Source of the DNA: Alistipes shahii WAL 8301
GTDB lineage: Bacteria > Bacteroidota > Bacteroidia > Bacteroidales > Rikenellaceae
Assembly (NCBI RefSeq): GCF_025145845.1
Contig: NZ_CP102253.1
Location: forward strand, 1,550,001 to 1,614,000
Length of the DNA: 64,000 nucleotides
Reading direction: 5' to 3'
How positions within the stretch are numbered: position 1 is the first letter of the stretch; every line of letters begins with the position of its first letter. The notes under the pieces are model-generated. The model saw only the letters and a program-made list of their open reading frames with translations. It was not told the DNA's origin and made no database searches. The translations under genes were made by a program, and so were the position numbers. Below, piece by piece: positions 25,234 to 34,332 of the stretch.

Positions 25234-26309
25234 TTACTTGTTTTTACGTTCGCGGGCAAGCAACCGCTCGTATTGGTCGGGATGTTGTGCCAGATACTCG
25301 GGGTTATGTTTGCGGTAATAGGCCAGGTTATGATACGGTTCCTGTTCTTCCCCGTATTCTTTCTCCCGCAGGCGGGCGTATAACTCCGGATCATCGCTCA
25401 ATGCCTGCGGATCGTATTTGCGGTATTCTTTCAGTCCCCAGTTGGCCCGGTTGGTCATGTCGTTGCGGTTCGGGCCGAAGAAAGCCGCAAACGACACCTT
25501 TTCGGGCATGACTTCGAGGACCTCCTTCAGAGCCTTGACACCCAACTGTTTGCCGATATGCTCGAATACACACGGTCAGGCATACCGAATTTACCGAGGT
25601 TGACGGCTTGTTTCAACTCTTTGTCTATATCCACCGCCGCGGCCTGCTCCTTGTCCTGCATGAACTTGCGGAATGCCGATTTGTCGGTCCGTGCCATGTG
25701 TTTCAGGAGCATGAGCTGCGACGATTCGACATACCCCAGCCGCAGGGCCTTTTCCGTGTCGGGTTCCGCCGGGCCTGCATTACCGGATAGGGCTGTTACG
25801 GTTTCTATGATCACCCCATCCGTCGCTGTTGCAGGCAGTTTCAGCACCTCGATCAGTTGCGTACGCAGGTCTTTGTCCCCGTCTGCCGATTCTTTAAGGC
25901 TCAATACGATAAGCCCCCTTTTGTCGAACAGTTTGACGGCGTTCCGATTGGACGGGATATCGACGATCGACACCTCGGTCAGTTCGCAGTCCGTTACGGT
26001 GTCTACGCCGTCGATCCTCTCGTAATTGAGAACAGACAGGCCGATAGACGCCGAGCGCAGAAAGCCGCCGTCTACACGCTCTTTAACCTCTTTTCCGAGC
26101 GGGTTATTTTCGTCGAATACGGCGTCGGCAATCAATTGCGAACCCTCGGTCCGGATGTTGTCCCAGCGGCCTATAACGCCTTTTTCCCGTGCGTGCATGT
26201 AGAGCATCACGGGATCCTTTTTAAAACGTTCCGTGCGGATGCCCTTTGTCTGAATAACAAAGCCGTCCGCATTGACGCTTTCGTCGGAGATGATAAATGT
26301 GTATGTCAT
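25234..26309 (-). pseudogene. Phage prohead protease and scaffold gene, frameshifted
   Basis: The 5' part (26309 to about 25575) encodes an HK97-type prohead protease. MTYTFIISDESVNADGFVI, PVMLYMHAREKGVIGRW with the catalytic His region, GFLRSASIGLSV (Ser) and TDCELTEVSIVDIPSNRNA are family blocks. The 3' part (about 25575 to 25234) continues in another frame as FEHIGKQLGVKALKEVLEVM and WGLKEYRKYDPQAL, a scaffold-like tail. A one-base shift near 25570 in CGTGTGTATTC separates them. It may be a sequencing or real frameshift, or less likely a programmed one. Start ATG 26309 places MTYTF after the hydrophobic-looking false extension. Confidence 0.7.
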
Positions 26310-26423
26310 GTAAAAGTATTTGGATAGCACAAATATCCTTCATATATGCGCCATGGCAAAAAATTGTTTATAACCTATATACAAATTATTTTCAACCCTT
26401 GGCAATCCGATTTTTTGATAAAC

Positions 26424-26458
26424 TTTGTATTTTATTCCGTCTCTTTTACTATATTTGC
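26424..26458 (+). promoter_or_regulatory. Promoter of the putative structured RNA
   Basis: TATATTTG at 26451-26458 with a TTTG near 26430 at close to the expected distance. The first transcribed base would be about 26464. Confidence 0.65.
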
Positions 26459-26462
26459 ATAT

Positions 26463-26477
26463 CCTAAATCTTATAAG
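26463..26477 (+). repeat. Leader repeat CCTAAATCTTATAAG, copy 1
   Basis: The identical 15 bases occur at 26596-26610. Each copy is followed within two or three bases by ATG, and the inner TCTTATAAG occurs a third time at 26552-26560. Confidence 0.85.
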
Positions 26478-26590
26478 TCATGCCTTTTGCAAAAACAAAT
26501 CACAGAATTATAGCCACTTATGGTGTGGGTAGTGGAAACGCCCCAGCGCTTTCTTATAAGAGCGTAGGACACCTTAGAGTGGCTTTTTTT
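26464..26590 (+). ncRNA. Putative structured RNA ending in a T run
   Basis: An outer stem AGCCACT (26512-26518) / AGTGGCT (26578-26584) closes a domain with an inner stem GGTGT (26522-26526) / ACACC (26569-26573) and two hairpins inside it: GGG-GT-GGAA-AC-CCC (26527-26543) and CGCT (26547-26550) / AGCG (26561-26564). Seven T follow at once, as in an intrinsic terminator. A strong -7 box lies just upstream. The segment CCTAAATCTTATAAG at its 5' end is repeated directly before the next gene. A frame from ATG 26480 crosses the structure (MPFAKTNHRIIATYG) but is not clearly coding. No known RNA family is recognised. Confidence 0.5.
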
Positions 26591-26595
26591 CATTT

Positions 26596-26610
26596 CCTAA
26601 ATCTTATAAG
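26596..26610 (+). repeat. Leader repeat CCTAAATCTTATAAG, copy 2
   Basis: Copy 2 sits two bases before the start codon of the 102-residue gene and so defines its translation start region. Confidence 0.85.
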
Positions 26611-26612
26611 CT

Positions 26613-26921
26613 ATGTTTACCTATCAACGAGATGCCGCACAAGTTGCGCAGTTTGCTAATCAGTACAATTTCGACGAACTGGTCGCATGTCTAACCGACT
26701 ACCTCGATCCGAAAGCGGCCGCTAAACATTTAAAACTGATTTATTTCACACTTACAGAGTATATTTTGAGCGACACTGAAAATATGGGCCGTTCGGATGT
26801 CGCGGAAGCTATGGTTACTCTGCGGTGGTTGCACGAAGCGATAGAAACAATGACAAATGGCGATGAGCGTGCTATTAAAATTGTTCCTTACCATATTCCC
26901 GTTGTAAAATGGTGTGACTAA
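26613..26921 (+). CDS. Small hypothetical protein of the island
   Basis: 102 residues beginning MFTYQRDAAQVAQFANQYNFDELVACL and ending IVPYHIPVVKWCD. It looks like an all-helical cytoplasmic protein (FDELVACLTDYLDPKAAAKHLK, VAEAMVTLRWLHEAIETM). It has no signal peptide, and its codon use is AT-richer than the flanking chromosome. The start is fixed by the repeated leader directly upstream; a strong terminator follows at 26968. No family is recognised. Confidence 0.65.
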   Translation: MFTYQRDAAQVAQFANQYNFDELVACLTDYLDPKAAAKHLKLIYFTLTEYILSDTENMGRSDVAEAMVTLRWLHEAIETMTNGDERAIKIVPYHIPVVKWCD

Positions 26922-26967
26922 CCCCAATTTATTGCAAGTATAACGAACTTGCAATGACATTCCAAAC

Positions 26968-27003
26968 AAAGACCCTTTAAACTCGGTTTAAAGGGTCTTT
27001 TAT
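26968..27003 (+). terminator. Intrinsic terminator at the island's right end
   Basis: AAAGACCCTTTAAAC, TCG, GTTTAAAGGGTCTTT: a 15-base perfect stem followed by TATTTTT. The island may end here. Confidence 0.93.
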
Positions 27004-27251
27004 TTTTGCCACTTTTTTGTCGATATTTCAAGGCTGAACTTTGAAATTTCCTGTTTTTGGACTGGAATTTTCGAAATGCCCGATATAGTTCCGCCCCACC
27101 GTGATGAACGGAGCGGAAAGCGTTCCGGCGCTTTTGACCGCAAAGATGCCGGCTGGCGCTCGAACGAGTGCGGCGCGGACGGGCAGTACCGGAGTACGTC
27201 CCATTCGCGCCGCACGAGAGCAAGAGCAAAAACGCCCTCTAAAATCGGGAA
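27004..27251. other. Spacer between island and MFS gene
   Basis: About 250 bases without a credible gene; it contains the 48-bp stem-loop element (27168-27215). Short minus-strand frames through it are poor. Confidence 0.6.
27168..27215. repeat. 48-bp stem-loop element, copy 2
   Basis: Stem GTGCGGCGCG / CGCGCCGCAC (10 of 10 pairs) with a 28-base loop of the same length as at 18947-18994; the loop keeps AGTACCG and TACGTCCC. The stem differs at several positions on both sides in a compensating way. Confidence 0.85.
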
Positions 27252-28538
27252 TTAATCCTCTACGGGAATATCCTTGTTGACATTCTTCGAACCTACGAGC
27301 GCATAGAAGAGCATGTAGGCCAGACCGGCGATGATCACCCAGTAGCTCGACAGGTAGTTGGAGATGTCGGCCACATAGCCCTGGATCAGCGGAAGGATAC
27401 CGCCGCCGCAAACCATCACCATGAAGATACCCGAACCCATGGAGGTGTATTTGCCGAGTCCCTCGACGGCGAGGTTGAAGATGCCGCCCCACATCACCGA
27501 CGTGCAGAGACCGCACAGCGTGAGGAACATGACGCCGATAGGAACCTCGATCATGGCGAAGCCCGTACCCGTGAACACCGGCATGCGGCCCATCGTGTCG
27601 ATCGGAGCGAAGATGCCCAGCAGCACGAAGACCAGCGCCACGACGGAAACCGCCGTCAGCTGCGCCTTACTCGAGACCTTGCCGCCGATGACGCCGCCGA
27701 TCAGACGGCCGCACATCATTAGGAACCAGTAAGTGCCCACGAGCGAACCGGCCGCAGCAGCAGCCATTCCGATACCGGGGGTCGCCGCGTCGGGCGTGGA
27801 GGTCAGGAACAGGTTCATAAAGTTGGGAATGCCCACCTCGACACCTACATAGATAAAGATGGCCACCGTACCCAGCACGAAGTGACGGAACGACATGGCG
27901 CTGTGCTTGTCCTTCTTCTCGCTCTTGGCGTCCTGGATCGCGAAGGGTTCGGGAATGCGGACCGCCGCCAGCACGAAGAACACCACGGCGAAGATGCCCA
28001 TGGCGATCCACAGCGCGGGAGCCGCGTCGCTGATCGTCGCATTGGCCGCGTTACCCATCAGGTAACCCACGAGGATCGGAACGATGGTCGCCGAAATCGA
28101 GTTGAGCGAGCCGCCGAACTGGATCAGCTGGTTACCCTTCTTGCCGCCTCCGCCCAGCGTGTTGAGCATCGGGTTCACGACCGTGTTCAGCATACACATC
28201 GAGAAGCCCGAAACGAAAGCGCCGATCAGATAGACCGGGAAGCTGCCCGCAATGCCCGAAAGGTACTGGATGCCCACGCCGACGAAACCGACGGCCACGG
28301 CGGCAAGCGCCGTCTTCTTATAGCCGATGCGCTTGAGCATCATGCCCGCCGGAATGCCCATCACGGCATAGGCGATGAAGTTGGCGAAGTTGCCCAGCTG
28401 GGACATCCAGTTCGCCACGGCGAACTGATTCTTCACGATGACGCCCAGCGGATTCGAAAGTCCCGTCACGAAGGAGATCATTGCAAAGAGCAAGAACATC
28501 ATGACGATGGGCAAGGTGTAATTTTTCTTTTGTTCCAT
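27252..28538 (-). CDS. MFS sugar permease of the FHS (FucP/GluP) type
   Basis: 428 residues with about twelve membrane segments, ATG 28538 (MEQKKNYTLP). FHS-type features are the N-terminal GLSNPLGVIVKNQF, the loop GYLMGNAAN near the middle and GGGILPLIQGYVADISNYLSSYWVI in the C-terminal half. It likely takes up a hexose or amino sugar by proton symport, as FucP, GluP and NagP do; the exact sugar cannot be told. It stands alone, with no kinase or hydrolase next to it, and shares the strand with the downstream island. Confidence 0.85.
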   Translation of the reverse strand: MEQKKNYTLPIVMMFLLFAMISFVTGLSNPLGVIVKNQFAVANWMSQLGNFANFIAYAVMGIPAGMMLKRIGYKKTALAAVAVGFVGVGIQYLSGIAGSFPVYLIGAFVSGFSMCMLNTVVNPMLNTLGGGGKKGNQLIQFGGSLNSISATIVPILVGYLMGNAANATISDAAPALWIAMGIFAVVFFVLAAVRIPEPFAIQDAKSEKKDKHSAMSFRHFVLGTVAIFIYVGVEVGIPNFMNLFLTSTPDAATPGIGMAAAAAGSLVGTYWFLMMCGRLIGGVIGGKVSSKAQLTAVSVVALVFVLLGIFAPIDTMGRMPVFTGTGFAMIEVPIGVMFLTLCGLCTSVMWGGIFNLAVEGLGKYTSMGSGIFMVMVCGGGILPLIQGYVADISNYLSSYWVIIAGLAYMLFYALVGSKNVNKDIPVED

Positions 28539-28579
28539 AAAATCTATCAATGTTTAGGTTAATAAGTTTCGGGGGGGGG

Positions 28580-29569
28580 TCATCGGTCCCGTTCGGCGAT
28601 GTAGGCGCAGAGGTTGACCAGCGCCGAACGGTATTCGGAATCGGGATAGTCGGAGAGCATCTCCACGGCGCGGGCGATGTAGCCCTGCATCACCTCGGCG
28701 GCGAAAGAGAGGCCGCCCTCGTTCTCGACCGTGGAGCGCAGGTACTCGACCTCCTCGTCGCTCTCGTGACAGCGGGAGAGCCGTTCGAGCAGCTCCCTGC
28801 GGCGGGAATCCGAAGCGCGGTCGAGCACAGACAGCAGCGGCAGGGTGATTTTCCCTTCGCGCAGGTCGTTGTTGGCGGGTTTGCCCGTGTGGGCCGTCGG
28901 GGTATAGTCGAGAATGTCGTCCTGAATCTGGAAGGCCATGCCCACGGCTTCGCCGAAACGCCGCATCGTGGCCACCCGGTCGCGCGTGGCGCCCACGGCC
29001 AGCGCCCCGGCCGACGCGCTGACGCCCAGAAGGCTCGCGGTTTTCTTATAGATGATGTCAAGATAGGCCTGGCGGGTCATCGTGCTGTTGGCGGCGCACT
29101 CGTCCTGCAGGACCTCGCCCTCGCACAGCGCGGCCATCGACCCGCAGACGTGCGTAACGAGGTCGAACTGCCCGCTCTGCAAGCCTATGTTCATGTTTTT
29201 GGCAAGGATGTAATCACCCAGGATCACGGCTTTGTGCGACTGCCAGCGGGCGTTGGCCGAGGGTTTGCCGCGGCGCATGTCGGCCTCGTCGATCACGTCG
29301 TCGTGGATCAGCGACGCGACGTGGATCATTTCGACCAGCATGGCGGCCAGACAGGCCCTGCGGCCCGCGGCGGCCCCTTTCACCGGGGCGTTCATCGCCG
29401 CCGAAAGCATGACGAGCATGGGACGGATGCCTTTGCCGCGCGCCGAAAGGGCGTAACGCAGCATATCGGAGAGCAGCTCCCCCTCGGCCGTGAACTGGCG
29501 GTCTACGAATTCGTCGAGGGCCTCCAGTTCCGCAGTCACGGGTTTGCGGATGTCATCGAGTGTAATCAT
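28580..29569 (-). CDS. Polyprenyl diphosphate synthase (octaprenyl-type)
   Basis: 329 residues from ATG 29569 (MITLDDIRKPVTAELEALDE). Both Asp-rich motifs are present: SLIHDDVIDEADMRRG (first) and FQIQDDILDYT (second), with GKGIRPMLVML before. It elongates farnesyl or geranyl diphosphate with isopentenyl diphosphate for menaquinone side chains (the role in Bacteroidetes) or for lipid carriers. A shared divergent promoter region lies between it and the YfhO-like gene. Confidence 0.93.
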   Translation of the reverse strand: MITLDDIRKPVTAELEALDEFVDRQFTAEGELLSDMLRYALSARGKGIRPMLVMLSAAMNAPVKGAAAGRRACLAAMLVEMIHVASLIHDDVIDEADMRRGKPSANARWQSHKAVILGDYILAKNMNIGLQSGQFDLVTHVCGSMAALCEGEVLQDECAANSTMTRQAYLDIIYKKTASLLGVSASAGALAVGATRDRVATMRRFGEAVGMAFQIQDDILDYTPTAHTGKPANNDLREGKITLPLLSVLDRASDSRRRELLERLSRCHESDEEVEYLRSTVENEGGLSFAAEVMQGYIARAVEMLSDYPDSEYRSALVNLCAYIAERDR

Positions 29570-29656
29570 ATCCGCAAAGATAGTCATTTTTCGCAATGAA
29601 GACACGGACTGTCAATGTTTTTTCGTACCTTTGGCAATCGGTTAAGACACGCTGGA
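29570..29656. promoter_or_regulatory. Divergent promoters of the polyprenyl synthase and YfhO genes
   Basis: On the minus strand TATCTTTG at 29582-29575; on the plus strand TACCTTTG at 29626-29633. The two -7 boxes face away from each other and the region holds no other gene. Confidence 0.7.
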
Positions 29657-32149
29657 ATGGATTTTTCGAACACTATAAGATCAAAACTGCTGCCGGCCCT
29701 GGCGGCCTTCGCACTCTTTTTCGTGGTGAGCGCCGCCTATTTCGCCCCGCAGTTCCGGGGCGAAGCGCTGCCCCAGCACGACGTCATCCAATACGAAGGC
29801 ATGGCCAAGGATATCAGCGACATGCGCGCCGCGACGGGCGAAGACCCGCAGTGGACGGGCGGCATGTTCGGCGGCATGCCGGCCTACCTGATCAACGTGG
29901 CCTATCCGGCCCAGCTGGTGAAGCGGACCGTCGGACAGGTCGTGAAGATCATCGACACGCCCGCCGGATTCCTGTTTTTCGCCATGGTCTCGATGTGGCT
30001 CATGCTGCTGATCGTCGGGATCAACCCGTGGGTGGGCATCGTCGCGGCGCTGGCCTACGGGCTTTCGACCTACTTCCTGCTGATCATCGGCGCGGGGCAC
30101 GTCACGAAAATGTGGGCGCTGGTCTACGCCCCGCTGATGATGGGCGGCGCGTGGATGACCCTGCGGGGCAACGTCTGGTGCGGCGCGGCGCTCACGGGGC
30201 TTGCGGCGTCGCTCGAAATCGGCGCCAACCACCCGCAGATCACCTATTATTTCCTCGTGGCGATGGCCGCATTCTGGATCAGCGAAGGAATCCTTTCTTT
30301 TAGGGAGGGACGTCTGCGCGATTTTTCCCTGCGCACCGCGGCGCTCGTCGCGGCGGGCATCCTGGCCGTAGGATCGAATTTCTCGCCCCTGTGGTACACG
30401 GCCCGCCACTCGAAGGAGACCATCCGCGGCGGATCGGAGCTTGCCGCGACGGCCGAAACCTCGAAAAACGGCCTCGCACTCGACTATGCGACGGCGTGGA
30501 GCTACGGCAAGGCCGAAACCCTCAACCTGCTCGTACCCGACTTCATGGGCCGCGAATCGGGCACGACCTTCCCGGCCGACGGACAGACGGCGGCCGTGCT
30601 GAACGACTACGGTCTGCGCGGCGCGGCGCAGCAGCTCTCGGCCTACTGGGGCACGCAGCCCTACACGGGCGGCCCGACCTATCTGGGCGCCGCGGCGGTG
30701 TTCCTCGCCGCGCTGGGCATCGCGCTGGCCCGGGGGCGCAACAAATGGTGGATCATCGCCGCATGCGTCGTGATGATTCTGCTGGCCTGGGGCCGCAACC
30801 TGATGGGGTTCACCGAATTCGCGTTCAAATACCTGCCCGGATACAATAAATTCCGCACCGTCTCGATGACGCTCGTCGTCGTGCAATGGGCCGTGCCGCT
30901 GCTGGGGGCGCTGGCCCTGATGCGGCTCTGGAAGGGGGAGATTCCCCGCGAACGGCTGCTGCGCGCGCTGGCATGGGCTGCGGGAATCACCGGGGGAGCG
31001 TGTCTGCTGCTGGCCGTCGCCGGAGGATCGCTCTTCGACTTCGGACGCGCCGAAAGCGCGGACTATATGACCGATACGTTCCGTCACATCTTCGAAAGCA
31101 ACAACATGCGGTCGTACATCGACCGCGGAATGGACATCGAATGGGCCGAAGCGACGGCCGACGCGATGGCCGCCGACCGCGCGGCGATGATGCGGGCCGA
31201 CGCATGGCGTTCGCTCGTGATGATCCTGCTGGCGGCGGGCGGCGTGGCGCTGTTCGCCCTGCGCCGGATCAACCGATACGTACTGACGGGCCTGCTCGCG
31301 GGCGTGATGCTGCTGGACCTCGTGCCGGTCGACCTGCGGTTCCTCTCGTCGGAGAATTTCGTCTCGCCGCGCCGCAACCAGGTGACGGCCTCGGCGGCCG
31401 ACAAGGCGATCATGCAGGACAAGGACCCGGGCTACCGGGTGCTGAACCTCACGGTCAGCCCCTTCAACGACGCCACGACCTCCTATTTCCACCGCTCGGT
31501 GGGCGGTTACCACGGGGCGAAGCTGGCCCGCTACCAGGATCTGATCGACCGTTACCTTTCCAACGCCGACGACGGAGTGCTCGACATGCTCAACACGCGC
31601 TACCTGATCGTTCCGGGCAAGGAGGGGCAGCCCGAAGCGCAGTGCCGCACGACGGCCTTCGGAGCGGCGTGGTTCGTCGACAGCGTCATCTACGCCCCCT
31701 CGGCGCAGGCGGAAATCGACCTGCTGGGCAAGACGGACCTCCGCACGACAGCGGTGGTGTCGGGGCAGAATCCGGCGAAGAGCGCATCGCGGCCCATGCC
31801 CCTCGGCATCTACGCCTCCGCCCGGATCGAGCTCACGGAGTACCGCCCGAACTACCTCAAATACGAATACACGCTCCCCGAAGAGGCGGTGGCGGTGTTC
31901 TCGGAGATTTTTTACGACCAGGGCTGGAAGGCCTATGTCGACGGCGAGGAAAGCCCCTACTTCCGGGCCGACTACGTCCTGCGGGCGATGACGCTGCCCG
32001 CCGGCACGCACACCGTCGAATGGCGGTTCCGCGCACCGGGCTGGACGGCCGTCGAAGGCGTGACGCTCGCGGCGTCGCTCGCGATCCTGCTGGGAGCCGT
32101 CGCGGCGCTGGCCTATTGTTTTAGAAAAAGAACGGAAAAAGAGAAATAA
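29657..32149 (+). CDS. YfhO-family (GT-C-like) membrane protein
   Basis: 830 residues with ten or more hydrophobic segments and a large soluble C-terminal part. The N-terminus has the first helix followed by EALPQHDVIQYEGMAKD and PQWTGGMFGGMPAY, an acidic loop like the catalytic DxD/ExD loops of GT-C glycosyltransferases, which fits the YfhO family. The C-terminal region has VYGG-like beta segments ending GTHTVEWRFRAPGW. YfhO of Gram-positives glycosylates lipoteichoic acid; in Bacteroidetes the substrate is unknown. It starts at ATG 29657; an upstream extension would overlap the promoter. Confidence 0.8.
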   Translation: MDFSNTIRSKLLPALAAFALFFVVSAAYFAPQFRGEALPQHDVIQYEGMAKDISDMRAATGEDPQWTGGMFGGMPAYLINVAYPAQLVKRTVGQVVKIIDTPAGFLFFAMVSMWLMLLIVGINPWVGIVAALAYGLSTYFLLIIGAGHVTKMWALVYAPLMMGGAWMTLRGNVWCGAALTGLAASLEIGANHPQITYYFLVAMAAFWISEGILSFREGRLRDFSLRTAALVAAGILAVGSNFSPLWYTARHSKETIRGGSELAATAETSKNGLALDYATAWSYGKAETLNLLVPDFMGRESGTTFPADGQTAAVLNDYGLRGAAQQLSAYWGTQPYTGGPTYLGAAAVFLAALGIALARGRNKWWIIAACVVMILLAWGRNLMGFTEFAFKYLPGYNKFRTVSMTLVVVQWAVPLLGALALMRLWKGEIPRERLLRALAWAAGITGGACLLLAVAGGSLFDFGRAESADYMTDTFRHIFESNNMRSYIDRGMDIEWAEATADAMAADRAAMMRADAWRSLVMILLAAGGVALFALRRINRYVLTGLLAGVMLLDLVPVDLRFLSSENFVSPRRNQVTASAADKAIMQDKDPGYRVLNLTVSPFNDATTSYFHRSVGGYHGAKLARYQDLIDRYLSNADDGVLDMLNTRYLIVPGKEGQPEAQCRTTAFGAAWFVDSVIYAPSAQAEIDLLGKTDLRTTAVVSGQNPAKSASRPMPLGIYASARIELTEYRPNYLKYEYTLPEEAVAVFSEIFYDQGWKAYVDGEESPYFRADYVLRAMTLPAGTHTVEWRFRAPGWTAVEGVTLAASLAILLGAVAALAYCFRKRTEKEK

Positions 32150-32191
32150 AAAGGGCGACCCGCGCAAACCCGTTTGTCGTCAGCGTGCGTA

Positions 32192-32275
32192 AAATTTCGG
32201 GTTTCGCGCAGGGGTTGCGGATCGGACACAGCCGGCCTATTTCCGATTCGCGGCAACAAGGGAAGCCCGAAATTT
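32192..32275. repeat. Long-range inverted repeat before ftsX
   Basis: AAATTTCGGG at 32192-32201 and CCCGAAATTT at 32266-32275, 64 bases apart, in the leader of ftsX. Confidence 0.65.
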
Positions 32276-32296
32276 GCCATTATCACGACAAACGCC

Positions 32297-33178
32297 ATGA
32301 AAGACGATAAAAGACTGAAGCGAAAGGTCCGCAACTCCTACATCGTGTCGACGGTGAGCATCACGCTCGTGCTGTTCCTGCTGGGATCGGTGGGTTACCT
32401 GATGGTCGCGGCGCTGAAGGTCGCCGACACGCTCCAGGAGAGCATCGCCGTCACCGTGGAGTTGAAGAACGGGCTTTCGGAGGCGCAGAAAGAGACCATC
32501 AGCAAACGCCTGACCGCCGAGGAGATGGTCGCGACGATCGCCTACTCCGCCAAGGAGGAGAAAGCCGAGGAGGAGGAGTTCCGCAAGATGTTCGGCAGTT
32601 CGTTCGAGGAGATCCTGCCGGAGAACCCGCTGCTGGATTCGTTCGAACTCACGCTCACGTCGGCATCCTCCGACAAGGAGCTGCTCGACTCGTTCATCGC
32701 CGCCGCCGGACGCATCGAAGGCGTCGACCGCGTGTCGTACCCGGCGCTGATGGCCGAGCGGCTGCACGCCACGGTGAACAAGATACGCCTCGTGCTGCTG
32801 CTCTTCGGCGGCGCGCTGCTGGTCATTTCGCTGATCCTGCTGAGCAACACCATCCGGCTGGCGATCTTTTCGAAACGCTACCTGATCAACACGATGAAGC
32901 TGGTCGGGGCCACCAAGTGGTTCATCATGCGGCCCTTTCTCGGAAGCAGCCTCACGCAGGGAATCCTGGCCGGCACGGCCGCCTCGGCCTTGTTCGGTCT
33001 GGCCGTCTACGGACTGAACGAGGCGGTTCCCGAACTGATGACCATTGCCGAAGCCGGCAAAATCGCCATCATCCTCGGCTCGATGATTGCGGGCGGCATC
33101 ATCATCTCGGGGCTTTTCACCTTTGCGGCCCTCAACAAATTCATCAACATGAAGTCGAACAAGATATACCTTTATTAA
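32297..33178 (+). CDS. ftsX: Cell division permease FtsX
   Basis: 293 residues, four membrane segments (about 20-42, 165-190, 210-235, 260-285) with a periplasmic loop after the first, the FtsX layout. VGATKWFIMRPF is the cytoplasmic motif of the permease. It would work with the ATPase FtsE to control peptidoglycan hydrolases in division; ftsE is not in this window, as is usual for Bacteroidetes where the two are apart. ATG 32297 (MKDDKRLKRKVRNSYIV) is used since the upstream open frame spans a repeat. DUF3098 follows without gap. Confidence 0.92.
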   Translation: MKDDKRLKRKVRNSYIVSTVSITLVLFLLGSVGYLMVAALKVADTLQESIAVTVELKNGLSEAQKETISKRLTAEEMVATIAYSAKEEKAEEEEFRKMFGSSFEEILPENPLLDSFELTLTSASSDKELLDSFIAAAGRIEGVDRVSYPALMAERLHATVNKIRLVLLLFGGALLVISLILLSNTIRLAIFSKRYLINTMKLVGATKWFIMRPFLGSSLTQGILAGTAASALFGLAVYGLNEAVPELMTIAEAGKIAIILGSMIAGGIIISGLFTFAALNKFINMKSNKIYLY

Positions 33179-33439
33179 ATGAAAAACGAACAGAAGAACG
33201 CGCAGGACCCCGTACCGGAAAATCCCCGCATGCCCCTTACGCGGCGCAACTACGTCCTGCTGGCGATCGGTTTCGCGGTCATCCTCCTAGGCTTCGTCCT
33301 GATGGCCGGCGGAGGCAGCGACTCGCCCGACGAATTCAACTACGCGATGTTCTCGTGGAGGCGCATCACGCTGGCCCCGATCCTCGTGATCGGCGGCTTC
33401 GTCATCGAGATCTATGCGATCATGCGACGTTACAAGTAA
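33179..33439 (+). CDS. DUF3098 small membrane protein
   Basis: 86 residues with two membrane helices (about 25-42 and 62-80), the layout of DUF3098. Motifs are PLTRRNYVLLAIGF and YAMFSWRRITLAPILVIGGF. It starts at the base after the ftsX stop and is followed about 100 bases later by uppP, an order I know from other Bacteroidetes. Function is unknown; genome context suggests a link with envelope synthesis or division. Confidence 0.9.
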   Translation: MKNEQKNAQDPVPENPRMPLTRRNYVLLAIGFAVILLGFVLMAGGGSDSPDEFNYAMFSWRRITLAPILVIGGFVIEIYAIMRRYK

Positions 33440-33540
33440 TTCCCGGCCCGTTGCGGAACGCCGTCCCGGCGGGGAGACCCGCCCGGCAACGGCCGGCGGA
33501 CCGGAACAGCCGACAACTCAAGACCCTTTCTAAAAAATAA

Positions 33541-34332
33541 ATGGACACACTGCAAGCTATCCTGCTCGGCATCGTGCAGGGCATCACCGAATTCCTGCCC
33601 GTTTCAAGCAGCGGTCATCTCCAGATCGCCAAGGAGGTGCTGGGCGTACAACTCGAAGAAAACCTCACGTTCGACGTGGCGCTCCACGCCGCCACGGTGT
33701 TGAGCACGATCGTCGTGCTGTGGAGCGAAGTCTGGCGCCTCCTGAAAGGACTGTTCTCGCGCCGGTTCAACGAAGAGCAGGCCTACGTACTGAAACTCGT
33801 CCTCTCGATGATCCCCATCGGCATCGTCGGGTTCCTGCTCAAGGACCGGATCAACGACCTGCTCAACGCACCCTACATCCTCGCCGTCGTGGGCGCGATG
33901 CTCCTCGTGACGGCCGCGCTGCTGGCCTTCGCCTACTACGCCAAGCCGCGGCAGAAGGAGACGATCTCCTACCGCGACGCCCTGATCATCGGACTGGCAC
34001 AGGCATGCGCCGCCATGCCGGGACTTTCGCGGTCGGGTTCGACCATCGCCACAGGCCTGCTGCTGGGCAACAAGAAAGCCGCCGTGGCGCAGTTCTCGTT
34101 CCTGATGGTGCTGGCTCCGATCCTGGGCGAGACCCTGCTCCAGGCGACAAGCGGCGATCTGACCGCCGGTATCGCCGCAGGGCCGCTCATCGCCGGATTC
34201 CTCGCATCGTTCATCACGGGATGTCTGGCCTGCAAATTCATGATCGAGGTCGTGAAGCGGGGCAAACTCATCTGGTTCGCCGTCTACTGCACCGTTGCGG
34301 GACTGGTGTCGATCACAAGCTATTTCTGCTGA
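33541..34332 (+). CDS. uppP: Undecaprenyl-diphosphate phosphatase
   Basis: 263 residues, seven to eight membrane helices. ITEFLPVSSSGHLQIA and PGLSRSGSTIATGLLLG are the two signature motifs, with the active-site Glu, Ser and Arg. It recycles undecaprenyl diphosphate to the monophosphate carrier for peptidoglycan and other envelope polymers. The stop overlaps the truB start by one base (TGATG). Confidence 0.97.
   Translation: MDTLQAILLGIVQGITEFLPVSSSGHLQIAKEVLGVQLEENLTFDVALHAATVLSTIVVLWSEVWRLLKGLFSRRFNEEQAYVLKLVLSMIPIGIVGFLLKDRINDLLNAPYILAVVGAMLLVTAALLAFAYYAKPRQKETISYRDALIIGLAQACAAMPGLSRSGSTIATGLLLGNKKAAVAQFSFLMVLAPILGETLLQATSGDLTAGIAAGPLIAGFLASFITGCLACKFMIEVVKRGKLIWFAVYCTVAGLVSITSYFC

Noticed and set aside
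26480..26659. Small ORF MPFAKTNHRIIATYG across the structured RNA
   Set aside because: It is not supported by a conserved domain, it overlaps a terminator-like structure and runs out of frame into the next gene; listed only within the RNA entry.
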